Origin: Micromonospora echinospora
GTDB taxonomy: Bacteria; Actinomycetota; Actinomycetes; Mycobacteriales; Micromonosporaceae
Assembly: GCF_900091495.1 (NCBI RefSeq)
Contig: NZ_LT607413.1
Location: 4,727,001-4,791,000 of the forward strand
Reading direction: 5' to 3'
Length of the DNA: 64,000 nt
Shown: positions 9,262-18,061 of the stretch, piece by piece
How the letters are laid out: each line of letters opens with the position of its first letter
Numbering within the stretch: the first letter of the stretch is position 1
Notes under the pieces: generated by a model
Seen by the model: the letters and a program-made list of their open reading frames with translations, nothing else
Databases searched by the model: none
What the model was told of the DNA's origin: nothing
Made by a program: the position numbers and the translations under genes

Positions 9262-9453
9262 TCACTCAGGCGGGAACTCCTTCTTCGCGACGAGCAATAC
9301 GTCTAGGGGGTCATGCCACGCGCGCTCGACGATCCGGTACGACCCCTCGTCGAGCTCGATGGTGTCGCCGATGACAGGCACGACGGTGGTGGAGTTCCAG
9401 CGGGCGAGCAACCGACCGGACGGGCTCTTCTCAATGATCTCGATGGAAATCAA
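9262..9453 (-). CDS. Small hypothetical protein (63 aa)
   Basis: The TTG at 9453 is chosen as start because a strong AAGGAG lies 6 nt upstream. The peptide ISIEIIEKSPSGRLL...GDTIELDEGSYRIVERAWH looks like a compact all-beta domain with basic and aromatic residues. Its function is not known. It sits immediately beyond the 3' end of the IS630 remnant. Confidence 0.55.
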   Translation of the reverse strand: MISIEIIEKSPSGRLLARWNSTTVVPVIGDTIELDEGSYRIVERAWHDPLDVLLVAKKEFPPE

Positions 9454-9459
9454 GGCATC

Positions 9460-10143
9460 TCCTTCTGTTGGCGTGGGCCGGTTCTTGATCTCAGACTAGG
9501 GTTGGCCGGCTTCCGGCCACGCTGGGGTGGTCCGATTCGTTGTAGGCGTCGATGAAGGTGCGGATGGCGCCGATCAGGTCGAGGACGCTGGTGAAGGTTC
9601 CTCGGCGGATGGCCTGGCGGGTGATGATGCCGAAGAACACCTCGACGAGGTTCATCCATGAGGCGCTGGTCGGGGTGAAGTGCAGGGTGATTCGGGGGTT
9701 CCGGCGAGCCAGGCTTTAACCTTCGGGTGGTTGTGGGTGGTGTAGTTGTCGCAGACCACGTGCAGCCTGACCCGGGGGTGGGCGGTGGCGACCTGCTTGA
9801 GAAAGGCCAGGAATTCGTCGTTGCGGTGCCGGGGGTAGCAGGCGTCGGCGGTAATCCGACCGGTGGCGACCTCCAGGGCGGCGAACAGGGTCGTGGTGCC
9901 GTGTCGTTGGTAGTCGTGGGTACGCCGTTCGGCCTGGTCGAAGCGCATGGGTAGCAGTCGTGCGGTCCGGTCGAGGCCTGGATCTGGGACTTCTCGTCGA
10001 CGCAGACGACGACGGCCTTGTCCGGAGGGTGCAGGTAGAGCCCGACCACGTCGCGGATCTTGGCTTCCAACCGCGGGTCGGTGGAGAACTTGAACGTCTC
10101 CCGCACACAAACCGTCAAGTCACTTCAGACACGCGACACTAGA
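9460..10143 (-). mobile_element. IS630-family remnant (left end and DDE domain, frameshifted)
   Basis: Read on the minus strand from 10143, it starts with the same ~45 bp as 2499-2543, then jumps directly to the catalytic domain: ETFKFSTDPRLEAKIRDVV, CVDEKSQIQA (first Asp), LHVVCDNYTTHNHPKV (second Asp) and MNLVEVFFGIITRQAIRRG (Glu). The HTH region is deleted, and frame changes near 10000 and 9700 break the reading frame. It is inactive, and is the complementary half of the fragment at 2499. Confidence 0.8.
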
Positions 10144-10356
10144 CGGCGGCTCGCCTGACCCATAGGAGCTGAGGACCTGAACGCCAATATCGGTCACCTG
10201 CCTTCGCGCCTCGGTGCTCACGATGAGAGGCATGGTGTCAACGCCGGCTCAACCTTGGCTCTGGCACACATTTTGGATGCTGTTGGTGATCTTGGTTGTG
10301 TGACCGGGGGTGCGTCGCTGCCAGAGTTGAGGGCTTCTCGGTGTTGGGGTATCGGG

Positions 10357-11177
10357 ATGTCGATGGGGCGGGGTTCGGGTTCGGTGGTGCCGGTGGAGAC
10401 GGCTCGGGTGGCGTGGGCTGCGAGTCCGAAGGGCACTCCGGCGATGGTGATGCGGGATCGGTTGGAGGACCTGTTCGTCGATGACGACTTCGTTGGCTGG
10501 TTTCCGGTCAATGGTCGTCGGGGGGTGTCGCCTGCTCGGTTGGCGTTCGTGTCGGTGTTGCAGTACGCGGAGAACCTGACTGATCGGCCGGCGGCGCGGG
10601 CGGTGGCGTGTCGTATCGACTGGAAGTACGCGTTGGGGATGGAGTTGACCGAGCCGGGGTTCGATCATTCGGTGCTCAGCGAGTTCCGGGACCGGCTGGC
10701 CGAGGTTGATCGGGCTGATCGGTTGCTCGCGGTGATGGTGGGTCGGTTGGCGGAGGCGGGGTTGGTGCGGGCGAGGGGCCGGCAGCGTACGGATTCCACC
10801 CATGTCCTCGCGGCGGTGCGGCGGCTGGGTCGGGTGGAGTTGGTCGCGGAGACGATGCGGGCGGCGTTGGAGGCCCTGGCGAAGGTGGACGAGGTGTGGC
10901 TTGCCGGTGTCATGCCGCCGCAGTGGGCGCAGCGGTATGGCCGGTCGGTGCGTCACGAGCGGCAGCCGACCGGGGCGGTCGCCGTGCGCGAGTACGTGGA
11001 ACAGGTCGGCGCCGACGGCATCGCCCTGCTGCGGGCCGTCTACGAGCCGAACGCCCCGACGGCCGGCTCGGGGGTGGCCGCCGTCGAGGTGCTGCGTCAA
11101 GTCTGGGTCCAGCAGTACTGGCACGACGAGTCAGGGCAGTTGCGGTGGCGGGAGGCGAAGGCGTCCCGGGCTCGTAA
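10357..11177 (+). pseudogene. IS1182 transposase, N-terminal part
   Basis: From ATG 10357. RLEDLFVDDDFVGWFPVNGRRGVSP, EFRDRLAEVDRADRLL and RARGRQRTDSTHVLAAVRRL (catalytic Asp region) are typical of IS1182 transposases. The frame is cut after codon 273, where the IS5-family copy inserted; the apparent stop lies inside the insertion. Joined to 12581-13487 it gives exactly 576 codons including the stop. Confidence 0.85.
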
Positions 11178-11194
11178 GAGGCCGGTTCGTTAGG

Positions 11195-11602
11195 TTAGGT
11201 CCGTTTCGGGGTGAGGGTGAACACTCCGGGTTGGTTCTCGGTCAGGACGTGATGCTTGACCATGCGTTTGAGCTTCGCGCGGGCGCTCTCGACGTGTTTC
11301 GGGATGGGGTCGACGCCGAGGGCGAGGCAGATGTCCTTGGCCCGCATGCCGGTGGTCGTGGTGTCGAGGACCGTCAGGATCTGCTGGTAGGGGGCGCTGG
11401 CTATCGTCGGGTCATCGGCGGTGAACTCGGCGGCGGTGAGGATGCGCAGCGTGGTGCGGGTGACCTTCAGGTCAGCCAGCTCGCCCTCGATGCGGGCGAG
11501 GTCGGCGGTGAGGGCGGTGATCTGCTCGCGTAGCCGGTCGGCGGCCTGATCGGCGGTGGCTTCGCGTGCGGTGATCAGGTCGAGGATTACGGCGAGGTTC
11601 AC
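11195..11602 (-). CDS. IS5-element accessory protein, copy A
   Basis: 135 residues beginning at a GTG that overlaps the transposase stop (GTGA). A predicted coiled coil (ADQAADRLREQITALTADLARIEGELADLK) precedes a small helical region (TGMRAKDICLALG...VESARAKLKRMVKHHVL) that looks like a winged-helix. It is not a standard part of IS5 elements. It may regulate transposition or bind the ends. An identical copy lies at 14671-15078. Confidence 0.75.
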   Translation of the reverse strand: MNLAVILDLITAREATADQAADRLREQITALTADLARIEGELADLKVTRTTLRILTAAEFTADDPTIASAPYQQILTVLDTTTTGMRAKDICLALGVDPIPKHVESARAKLKRMVKHHVLTENQPGVFTLTPKRT

Positions 11603-12429
11603 CGGTGTCGCCAGGACGGTGTGCTGGTGCCGGTCAGCCGGCGCACGATGGTGACCATCGACGCCCACAACGTTCGTGACACGGCCGATTCCGGGCGGCT
11701 CTCGTACTCGCGCACGAGCCGGCGGTGCAGCATCAACGTGCCGTAGGTCTGCTCGACGATCCACCGCTTGCGTACTGGCACGAACCCGGGTCGGGTGTCG
11801 GATCGTTTGACGACCTCGACGTCGACCCCGAGGACGGCGCCGTGCAGCGCGAGGTCCTGCTTGAACCCGGCGTCGACCCACGCCCGGGTGACCGTCGGGG
11901 CGCGCTCGACGACTGTGTCGAGCAGTCGGATGCCGATGGCGTTGTCGGTGACCGAGGCGGCGGTCACCACGACCGCGATGACCAGACCGAGGGTGTCCAC
12001 GGCCAGGGCGCGCTTGCGGCCGGACACCTTCTTGCCGGCGTCCTTGCCGGTCGTGGCGGCCGGGACATGGTTCGCCGCCCGGACCGACTGGCTGTCCAAC
12101 ACGACCGCGGTCGGATCCTCGGTCCGGCCGGCCTTCTCCCTGGCCTGGCAGCGCAGCAGATCATGGATCGCCTGGTCGGTGCCGTCGTCCCGCCACAGGG
12201 CGAAGTAGTAGTAGGTCGCGGACTTCGGCGGCAGGTCGTGCGGCAGGTACGCCCACTGACAGCCGGTCCGGTTCTGGTAGAGGATCGCGTTCACGATCTC
12301 CCGCAGGTCGTAGTCACCCTGATGCCCCGACACCGAGACCCGCTTGGCCTTCCACGCCCGCAGGAACGGCCCGATCAACGCCCACTGCGCGTCGGTGACA
12401 TCGCTGGGGTACGGCTTCCGATCACCCAT
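11599..12429 (-). CDS. IS5-family transposase, copy A
   Basis: 276 residues, intact. SDVTDAQWALIGPFLRAWK at the N-terminus, NAILYQNRTGCQWAYLPHDLPP, VLDSQSVRAANHVP (first Asp), KKVSGRKRALAVDTLG, and RAWVDAGFKQDL (second Asp), ending with the KRWIVEQTYGTLMLHRRLVREYE (DDE Glu) box. It is followed by a coupled passenger frame. It is identical to the protein at 13844-14674, implying very recent transposition. Confidence 0.92.
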   Translation of the reverse strand: MGDRKPYPSDVTDAQWALIGPFLRAWKAKRVSVSGHQGDYDLREIVNAILYQNRTGCQWAYLPHDLPPKSATYYYFALWRDDGTDQAIHDLLRCQAREKAGRTEDPTAVVLDSQSVRAANHVPAATTGKDAGKKVSGRKRALAVDTLGLVIAVVVTAASVTDNAIGIRLLDTVVERAPTVTRAWVDAGFKQDLALHGAVLGVDVEVVKRSDTRPGFVPVRKRWIVEQTYGTLMLHRRLVREYESRPESAVSRTLWASMVTIVRRLTGTSTPSWRHR

Positions 12430-12580
12430 GAACGGCCTAACGCCACTACCGCCCGACGGTCACGACCAGGATTCACATTCCCCGACATCGAGAGACCGCT
12501 ATCCGTGGCGAACCCGCTGAAGGACCCTCAACCGGACGCAAAGCATAGATCAAATCAAAAGCCCTCGAACCGGCCTCTAA

Positions 12581-13487
12581 GAGCCGGGAGGGCACGACGC
12601 GGAGGCCTCGCCTCGCCACGGCGACCGATGACGAGGCGGAGCCGGCCCGCGGGCCGTTCTCGAGCGTGGAGATCGTGTCGCCACACGATCCGCAGGCCCG
12701 GTTCAGCCACAAGCCGGGCAAGGTCGAATGGGTCGGGTACAAGGATCACCAGACGGAGACCTGCGATGAGGAACGACCGAACATCATCGTGCACGTCGTG
12801 ACGACTCCGGCCCCGCACCAGGACATCGGTGTCGTCGATGCGATCCACTCCGCGCTGGTCGGGCAGCGCATGGCACCGGCGGAGCACTTTCTGGACAGTG
12901 GCTACGTCACTCCCGAGACGGTGCACCAGGCATCGACAGCTCATGGGATAACGATCGTCGGCCCGGTACGCCAGGATCCGCGTGCTGCCGAACGGCCCGG
13001 GTTCGCCAAGGAAGACTTCGACATCGACTGGCGAGCCGAGACCATGACCTGCCCGAAAGGCACGGTCAGTCCACGATGGAAGCCAACCGTGGCAGACGGC
13101 AAACCTCGCCTGTCGGTGCTGTTTCGTCGGGCGGATTGCCGGGCCTGCACCGTCCGGCAGCAGTGCACCGGCAACGTCGACGGCAAGGGCCGACACCTGC
13201 TCCTCCTACCCGAGCCCCTGCAGCGCATCCAGACCCAGGCACGAGCCCAACAGCAAACCCCCGAGTGGAAACGGCGCTACGACCTGCGCGCCGGATGCGA
13301 GGCAACCGTCTCCGAAACCGTCCGCGCGCACGGCCTACGCCACTGCCGGTACCGAGGGCTCGCGAAGACCCACGTCCAACACGTCCTCACCGCCGCCGGC
13401 ACCAACATCACCCGACTCGCTCAACACCGACCCGACCAGCGTCAGCGACCACGAAGCCGCCTGCAAGAACTCTTCCGCGCCAGCTGA
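12581..13487 (+). pseudogene. IS1182 transposase, C-terminal part
   Basis: Continues the frame of 10357-11177 after the insertion. It shows FSHKPGKVEWVGYKDHQTET, HVVTTPAPHQDIGV, AEHFLDSGYVTPETV (catalytic Asp), the Cys cluster of FRRADCRACTVRQQCTGN, and LRAGCEATVSETVRAHGLRHCRYRGLAKTHVQH (Glu), all IS1182 landmarks. It cannot be made as one protein unless the IS5 copy excises precisely. Confidence 0.85.
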
Positions 13488-13537
13488 TGACCAATCATCA
13501 AGATCACCAACAGCATCCAGGAAGTGTGCCAGAGCCA

Positions 13538-13695
13538 GTTTTCAGGCGGGGCCGACACATGGGTAAGCCGGGCACAGGAACAAGGGAGAGGAGGACGCCG
13601 GCTGGCGGTACCGGCTGACGGGTCCGCCGTCACCGCCGGCCATCACCAACCAGGCCCGACCGCAAATCGTCGCCTGGGCCCAGACCGGTTCCTGA
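13538..13695 (-). pseudogene. Remnant of another IS5-type transposase (target of copy B)
   Basis: If copy B and one TGA duplication are removed, the minus strand running from about 15135 into this stretch reads DERWALIEPVLRNRSGPRRR. That is the N-terminal signature of many IS5-group transposases, and it decays after about 20 residues. Copy B thus landed in an already broken element. Evidence is limited to this short match. Confidence 0.4.
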
Positions 13696-13843
13696 GAGGC
13701 CGGTTCGAGGGCTTTTGATTTGATCTATGCTTTGCGTCCGGTTGAGGGTCCTTCAGCGGGTTCGCCACGGATAGCGGTCTCTCGATGTCGGGGAATGTGA
13801 ATCCTGGTCGTGACCGTCGGGCGGTAGTGGCGTTAGGCCGTTC

Positions 13844-14674
13844 ATGGGTGATCGGAAGCCGTACCCCAGCGATGTCACCGACGCGCAGTGGGCGTTGATC
13901 GGGCCGTTCCTGCGGGCGTGGAAGGCCAAGCGGGTCTCGGTGTCGGGGCATCAGGGTGACTACGACCTGCGGGAGATCGTGAACGCGATCCTCTACCAGA
14001 ACCGGACCGGCTGTCAGTGGGCGTACCTGCCGCACGACCTGCCGCCGAAGTCCGCGACCTACTACTACTTCGCCCTGTGGCGGGACGACGGCACCGACCA
14101 GGCGATCCATGATCTGCTGCGCTGCCAGGCCAGGGAGAAGGCCGGCCGGACCGAGGATCCGACCGCGGTCGTGTTGGACAGCCAGTCGGTCCGGGCGGCG
14201 AACCATGTCCCGGCCGCCACGACCGGCAAGGACGCCGGCAAGAAGGTGTCCGGCCGCAAGCGCGCCCTGGCCGTGGACACCCTCGGTCTGGTCATCGCGG
14301 TCGTGGTGACCGCCGCCTCGGTCACCGACAACGCCATCGGCATCCGACTGCTCGACACAGTCGTCGAGCGCGCCCCGACGGTCACCCGGGCGTGGGTCGA
14401 CGCCGGGTTCAAGCAGGACCTCGCGCTGCACGGCGCCGTCCTCGGGGTCGACGTCGAGGTCGTCAAACGATCCGACACCCGACCCGGGTTCGTGCCAGTA
14501 CGCAAGCGGTGGATCGTCGAGCAGACCTACGGCACGTTGATGCTGCACCGCCGGCTCGTGCGCGAGTACGAGAGCCGCCCGGAATCGGCCGTGTCACGAA
14601 CGTTGTGGGCGTCGATGGTCACCATCGTGCGCCGGCTGACCGGCACCAGCACACCGTCCTGGCGACACCGGTGA
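13844..14674 (+). CDS. IS5-family transposase, copy B
   Basis: 276 residues, identical to the copy A transposase, with all DDE motifs intact. Its ATG lies about 150 bp inside the element end. Its stop overlaps the GTG of the accessory frame by 4 bp. Confidence 0.92.
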   Translation: MGDRKPYPSDVTDAQWALIGPFLRAWKAKRVSVSGHQGDYDLREIVNAILYQNRTGCQWAYLPHDLPPKSATYYYFALWRDDGTDQAIHDLLRCQAREKAGRTEDPTAVVLDSQSVRAANHVPAATTGKDAGKKVSGRKRALAVDTLGLVIAVVVTAASVTDNAIGIRLLDTVVERAPTVTRAWVDAGFKQDLALHGAVLGVDVEVVKRSDTRPGFVPVRKRWIVEQTYGTLMLHRRLVREYESRPESAVSRTLWASMVTIVRRLTGTSTPSWRHR

Positions 14675-15078
14675 ACCTCGCCGTAATCCTCGACCTGATC
14701 ACCGCACGCGAAGCCACCGCCGATCAGGCCGCCGACCGGCTACGCGAGCAGATCACCGCCCTCACCGCCGACCTCGCCCGCATCGAGGGCGAGCTGGCTG
14801 ACCTGAAGGTCACCCGCACCACGCTGCGCATCCTCACCGCCGCCGAGTTCACCGCCGATGACCCGACGATAGCCAGCGCCCCCTACCAGCAGATCCTGAC
14901 GGTCCTCGACACCACGACCACCGGCATGCGGGCCAAGGACATCTGCCTCGCCCTCGGCGTCGACCCCATCCCGAAACACGTCGAGAGCGCCCGCGCGAAG
15001 CTCAAACGCATGGTCAAGCATCACGTCCTGACCGAGAACCAACCCGGAGTGTTCACCCTCACCCCGAAACGGACCTAA
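14671..15078 (+). CDS. IS5-element accessory protein, copy B
   Basis: 135 residues, identical to the copy A accessory protein, with a coiled-coil N-terminus and a basic helical C-terminus (AKLKRMVKHHVLTENQPGVF). The start GTG overlaps the transposase stop, so translation is probably coupled. Role unknown. Confidence 0.75.
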   Translation: MNLAVILDLITAREATADQAADRLREQITALTADLARIEGELADLKVTRTTLRILTAAEFTADDPTIASAPYQQILTVLDTTTTGMRAKDICLALGVDPIPKHVESARAKLKRMVKHHVLTENQPGVFTLTPKRT

Positions 15079-15140
15079 CCTAACGAACCGGCCTCTGAGG
15101 ACCGGCTCGATCAGCGCCCACCGCTCATCCTGGGGCCCTC

Positions 15141-15685
15141 AGCACCGAGGTCCGCAGCCTGCCGCAGGTCACCATCGGCAAGGTTGCCGGCTTCGCCGGG
15201 GGCGCGGGCAACGAGTTCCTGATGTATCTCGACATGCGGTTTGCGGCGATTGGCCGGTCCGGTCAGGCCCAGCCCGAGGCCCGGATGGCGATCCTTCCCG
15301 GCGGCGGAACGGTCCAGATGGCCCGTTTGCTCGGCCGGGAGCGCGCCCTGGAACTGCTCCTCGGCGGCGAACTCGTCGGCGCCGAACTGGCCGAACGCTA
15401 CGGTCTGGTCAACCGCGCGCTCCCGGCGGACGAGATCGACGTCTTCGTCGACCGGCTGGCACGGCGGATCGCCCGCCTGCGGCCGGAGGTCGTCGCTGCG
15501 ATCGAAGCGACCACCGAGAACATCACCCCGAAGATCCCCATGAGGCGTACGCCGCGGAGAACGCCGCCCTGTTCTCGTTGTTCAGCGAGGACATGGTGGA
15601 GTCGGCTCACCGGCAGCTCGCCGCGGGCGTGCAGACGCGCGAGGGCGAACGCGACCTGGAAGGTCTCCTCGAGAGTCTTACCTGA
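15141..15685 (+). pseudogene. Enoyl-CoA hydratase/isomerase fragment, frameshifted
   Basis: The 5' end is lost at the IS5 insertion boundary. The remaining frame reads LPQVTIGKVAGFAGGAGNEF (oxyanion-hole region), MAILPGGGTVQMARLLGRERALEL, and GAELAERYGLVNRALPADE, typical of crotonases. Near 15537 one base is missing; the C-terminus AYAAENAALFSLFSEDMVES continues in another frame to 15685. Non-functional. Confidence 0.75.
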
Positions 15686-15698
15686 CCGGCCCGGGCGA

Positions 15699-16628
15699 TC
15701 AGCCCTGACGGAGGGGACGCAGGTGGCGGTCGGCCCACTCGGCGAACGAGGTCAGAGGGATGTCGAGGGCACGAGCGAACTCCGGCCGGGCCGGCTGCCC
15801 GGCGACGTTCAGGAACTCGTGGGAGGTGGTGGCCCACGGCGGCATGCCGGCGGCGAGCGCCTCCGCCTCGGTCATGTCGGGAGCGGCGCCGTCGATGCCG
15901 AGCGACTCACCGATGATCTTCGCGACCTCGGTCATCGGCAGGTGGTCGCCGGCCAGTTCGAGTTCGACGCGGTGGAAGCGGTCGGGGTCGGCGAAGGCCG
16001 CCGCGGCTGCTCGACCGATGTCGTCGACGGCGACCAGCGACAGGTGGGTCTGCGGCCGGAGGACCGTCGCCAGCCCGCCCGCGATGCCCCGCGGTAGCAG
16101 GTAGGCCAGGTCGGGCAGGAAGCTCTCCATGAAGAAGCCCGGCTTGATCAGCGTCCACCGATGGAAGCCGGCGGCCCGGACGCGTTCCTGCATCCCGGCC
16201 TTGGGCAGGTAGACGCGCTCCATCGCGGCCCAGCGCCCGTCGGCCCAGCCGGGGGCGTGCTCGTGCTGCCCGGCGCCGGAGACCGACGTGTGCACGAACT
16301 GCGGGACCTCTGCGGCCAGCGCGGCCTCGATCAGGTTGACGCCCTGGGCGAGTTCGCTCTCGAAGTCCCAGGTGTCGCCGCGCAGCTCCGGCATCTGCAC
16401 GGAGAAGACGGCGCGGGCGCCCCGGGCCGCCGGGACCAGCGATGCGGGGTCGCGGAGGTCGCCGGCGACCAGCTCGGCGCCGAGGGCGGCGACCGCGGCG
16501 GCCCCGTCGGTAGCGGGGTCACGAACCAGGGCGCGCACCGGGACGCCGGCGGCGAGCAGGGCGCGGGTGGTTGCCCCGCCCTGCCGGCCGGTGGCACCGG
16601 TGACCAGGACTGGTGCTCGATCTGACAT
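15699..16628 (-). CDS. NmrA-like NAD(P)-binding protein
   Basis: About 309 residues from ATG 16628. The N-terminal Rossmann motif VLVTGATGRQGGATTRALLA, then VRALVRDPATD and ELVAGDLRDPASL, mark an NmrA/HSCARG-type atypical short-chain dehydrogenase. These act as redox sensors or quinone/flavin reductases. The C-terminal half is typical (HTSVSGAGQHE, IKPGFFMESFLPDL). It is divergent from the TetR gene at 16723, with two inverted repeats between them, so it is very probably the target of that regulator. The exact substrate is unknown. Confidence 0.85.
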   Translation of the reverse strand: MSDRAPVLVTGATGRQGGATTRALLAAGVPVRALVRDPATDGAAAVAALGAELVAGDLRDPASLVPAARGARAVFSVQMPELRGDTWDFESELAQGVNLIEAALAAEVPQFVHTSVSGAGQHEHAPGWADGRWAAMERVYLPKAGMQERVRAAGFHRWTLIKPGFFMESFLPDLAYLLPRGIAGGLATVLRPQTHLSLVAVDDIGRAAAAAFADPDRFHRVELELAGDHLPMTEVAKIIGESLGIDGAAPDMTEAEALAAGMPPWATTSHEFLNVAGQPARPEFARALDIPLTSFAEWADRHLRPLRQG

Positions 16629-16649
16629 GGATACACTCCTCGACACAAG

Positions 16650-16708
16650 AAACGGCGGGGGCCGCCGTTTACGCTTGCTAAGATACGGCGGACCCCGCCG
16701 CTTAGCAA
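16650..16708. promoter_or_regulatory. Two inverted repeats: probable TetR operators
   Basis: Inverted repeat 1 spans 16650-16670 (arms AAACGGCG / CGCCGTTT). Inverted repeat 2 spans 16675-16708 (arms TTGCTAAG...CGGCGG / CCGCCG CTTAGCAA). Both lie in the 94-bp gap between the divergent NmrA-like and TetR genes. The GGCGG/CCGCC core is shared. Binding of the adjacent TetR protein is inference. Confidence 0.6.
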
Positions 16709-16722
16709 CGCCGAGGTGAGAC

Positions 16723-17337
16723 ATGCGAGCGGACGCCCGCCGGAACTACGAACTACTGCTCGCGGTGGCAGCGGAGGCGGTGGCCGAACACGGGGCCGAC
16801 GCGTCGCTGGAGCAGATTGCCCGGACCGCCGGGGTGGGCTCCGGCACGGTCCGACGCCACTTCCCGACCCGGCACGCCCTGCTCGAAGCCGTCTTCCGGG
16901 AGCGCATCGACGCCCTCTGCGCCCACGCTGGCGAACTGGCGGGCAAACCGGATCCCCGCGCCGCGCTCGTCGATTTCCTGATCGCGATCACGCGGGCCGC
17001 AGCGACGATCCGAGGCCTGGCCGAGGCACTGAATCGCGGCCGCACCGAAGGCGTCTACTGCGCGTCCGACCAACTGTCCGAGGCGGGTGAGCCGCTGGTT
17101 CGTCGGGCCGCCGAGGCTGGAGTGCTCGCGCCCGATGTCACCTTCGCCGACCTGTCGACGCTGGTCACCGGGATCGCCCTGGCAACCGAGAACGACCCCG
17201 ACCCCGGCGCCACGGCGACCCGCCTGCTCTCGCTGGCCATGACGGGGTTCACGGCGACACCGCAGGAAGCCACACAGCACAGACCACTTGCGGGACCAGG
17301 GTCTGACCACGCTCTCGGGGCAAGGGCCCGATCGTAA
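16723..17337 (+). CDS. TetR-family regulator
   Basis: 204 residues. N-terminal HTH: LLLAVAAEAVAEHGADASLEQIARTAGVGSGTVRRHFPTR, a textbook TetR DNA-binding domain. The C-terminal ligand domain is of the SBP/TetR_C type (LVDFLIAITRAAATIRGLAEAL). It probably represses itself and the divergent NmrA-like oxidoreductase gene through the repeats at 16650-16708. A hairpin just downstream (17349-17363, GGCGGC-TTC-GCCGCC) may terminate it. Confidence 0.85.
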   Translation: MRADARRNYELLLAVAAEAVAEHGADASLEQIARTAGVGSGTVRRHFPTRHALLEAVFRERIDALCAHAGELAGKPDPRAALVDFLIAITRAAATIRGLAEALNRGRTEGVYCASDQLSEAGEPLVRRAAEAGVLAPDVTFADLSTLVTGIALATENDPDPGATATRLLSLAMTGFTATPQEATQHRPLAGPGSDHALGARARS

Positions 17338-17348
17338 GCCGTAGCTCA

Positions 17349-17363
17349 GGCGGCTTCGCCGCC
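17349..17363 (+). terminator. Hairpin after TetR gene
   Basis: A perfect 6-bp stem GGCGGC/GCCGCC with a TTC loop, nested in a longer imperfect stem (GCCGTAGCTCAG with CTGAGGTACGGC). There is no U-tract, as is common for high-GC actinomycete terminators. Confidence 0.4.
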
Positions 17364-17908
17364 CTCAATACCGGTCTGAGGTACGGCTCGCGGCCCGCGC
17401 GGCCGCCACGGCCCTTGTCGAGTACCCCTGCCACTTCTGAAGTGAGCCCTGCACTCGTTGCCATCATCGCTGATCTTATCGTTGTCGACCGCACCGCCCG
17501 GGGTCTCTACCGTGGAGTCGGCTGCGGGCCTGCTCGCAGCGCTGGGTTCCATACGGCCTCGACCACCCGGCCGCGAAGTCGATCAGCCCGGTCACCGCCG
17601 GGACCACCACCGACAGGATCGTGGAGGCGAACGTCGTCGCGGCCAGGGCCGCCTTGACGAAGATCGGTAGCGGCGGCAGCACTGCGGTCAGCAGCCGCAC
17701 ACCATGGCGACCGCGAGCTGGAGGCCCAACAACACCAGGTCGGGCAGAAGCGGGGCGATCTGGAATCAGGGCGTCGGGGAACGCCCCACCGAGGTCCGTC
17801 GCGATCGCGACGACCGCAGGCACCAGCTGGGCGCCGTCCGCTACGAGGCCACCATCCATCTCGCCGCCATCAACGAGTGGCTGTAACGGACTTCGACGCA
17901 GGCCCTAA
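17364..17908. pseudogene. Gene graveyard: membrane-protein remnant and other debris
   Basis: The minus strand (about 17770-17540) encodes PPLPIFVKAALAATTFASTI and LSVVVPAVTGLIDFAAGW, a hydrophobic piece of a small membrane protein. An upstream piece, LLPDLVLLGLQLAVAMVCG, is in another frame. On the plus strand, 17830-17886 reads VRYEATIHLAAINEWL, which resembles the C-terminal tail of some IS5-type transposases. No intact gene is present. Confidence 0.4.
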
Positions 17909-18020
17909 TTAGTCGGCTGTCATGCCTTCGGGGAGGCGGGAGCCGAATCCGCCGGCGGGGAGGATCTCCTTGATGCGGGCAAGATCGGTCTCGCTGAGGG
18001 CGAGGTCTGCGGTGCCTGTT
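17909..18020 (-). pseudogene. C-terminal remnant of a second aldo/keto reductase
   Basis: The minus strand reads GTADLALSETDLARIKEIL, PAGGFGSRLPEGMTAD and a stop. This aligns with the C-terminus of the intact reductase next door (LSAADLARLTEILPRGSAGSRYPAAML). Only about 36 codons survive. It is probably the leftover of a tandem paralogue deleted by recombination. Confidence 0.55.
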
Positions 18021-18061
18021 GGCCGACGGGCCCGGCGCCGTATGCGCGGGTGCCGGCGCGG

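Larger units (their letters stand above)
11178..12577 (-). mobile_element. IS5-family element, copy A (1,400 bp)
   Basis: The ends carry the 12-bp inverted repeat GAGGCCGGTTCG. It is flanked by a TAA direct repeat (11175-11177 and 12578-12580), a 3-bp TNA duplication as known for the IS1031 subgroup of IS5. It contains a transposase and an overlapping second frame. It is sequence-identical in its coding parts to copy B at 13696-15095 and lies in the opposite orientation. Confidence 0.9.
10256..13537 (+). mobile_element. IS1182-family element, interrupted by an IS5-family element
   Basis: Terminal inverted repeats of about 39 bp are visible: 10256-10294 and 13499-13537 match with about three mismatches (both contain TGGCTCTGGCACAC and GGATGCTGTTGGTGATC). 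Removing the 1,400-bp insertion plus one TAA duplication leaves an element of about 1.88 kb with a continuous 575-residue transposase. It was therefore intact until the second element hit it. Confidence 0.85.
13696..15095 (+). mobile_element. IS5-family element, copy B (1,400 bp)
   Basis: Same ends, length and genes as copy A but inverted. It is flanked by a TGA direct repeat (13693-13695 and 15096-15098). The two inverted identical copies enclose the right half of the IS1182 element (about 1.1 kb) and could invert it by homologous recombination. The intact but different TNA duplications show independent insertions. Confidence 0.9.
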
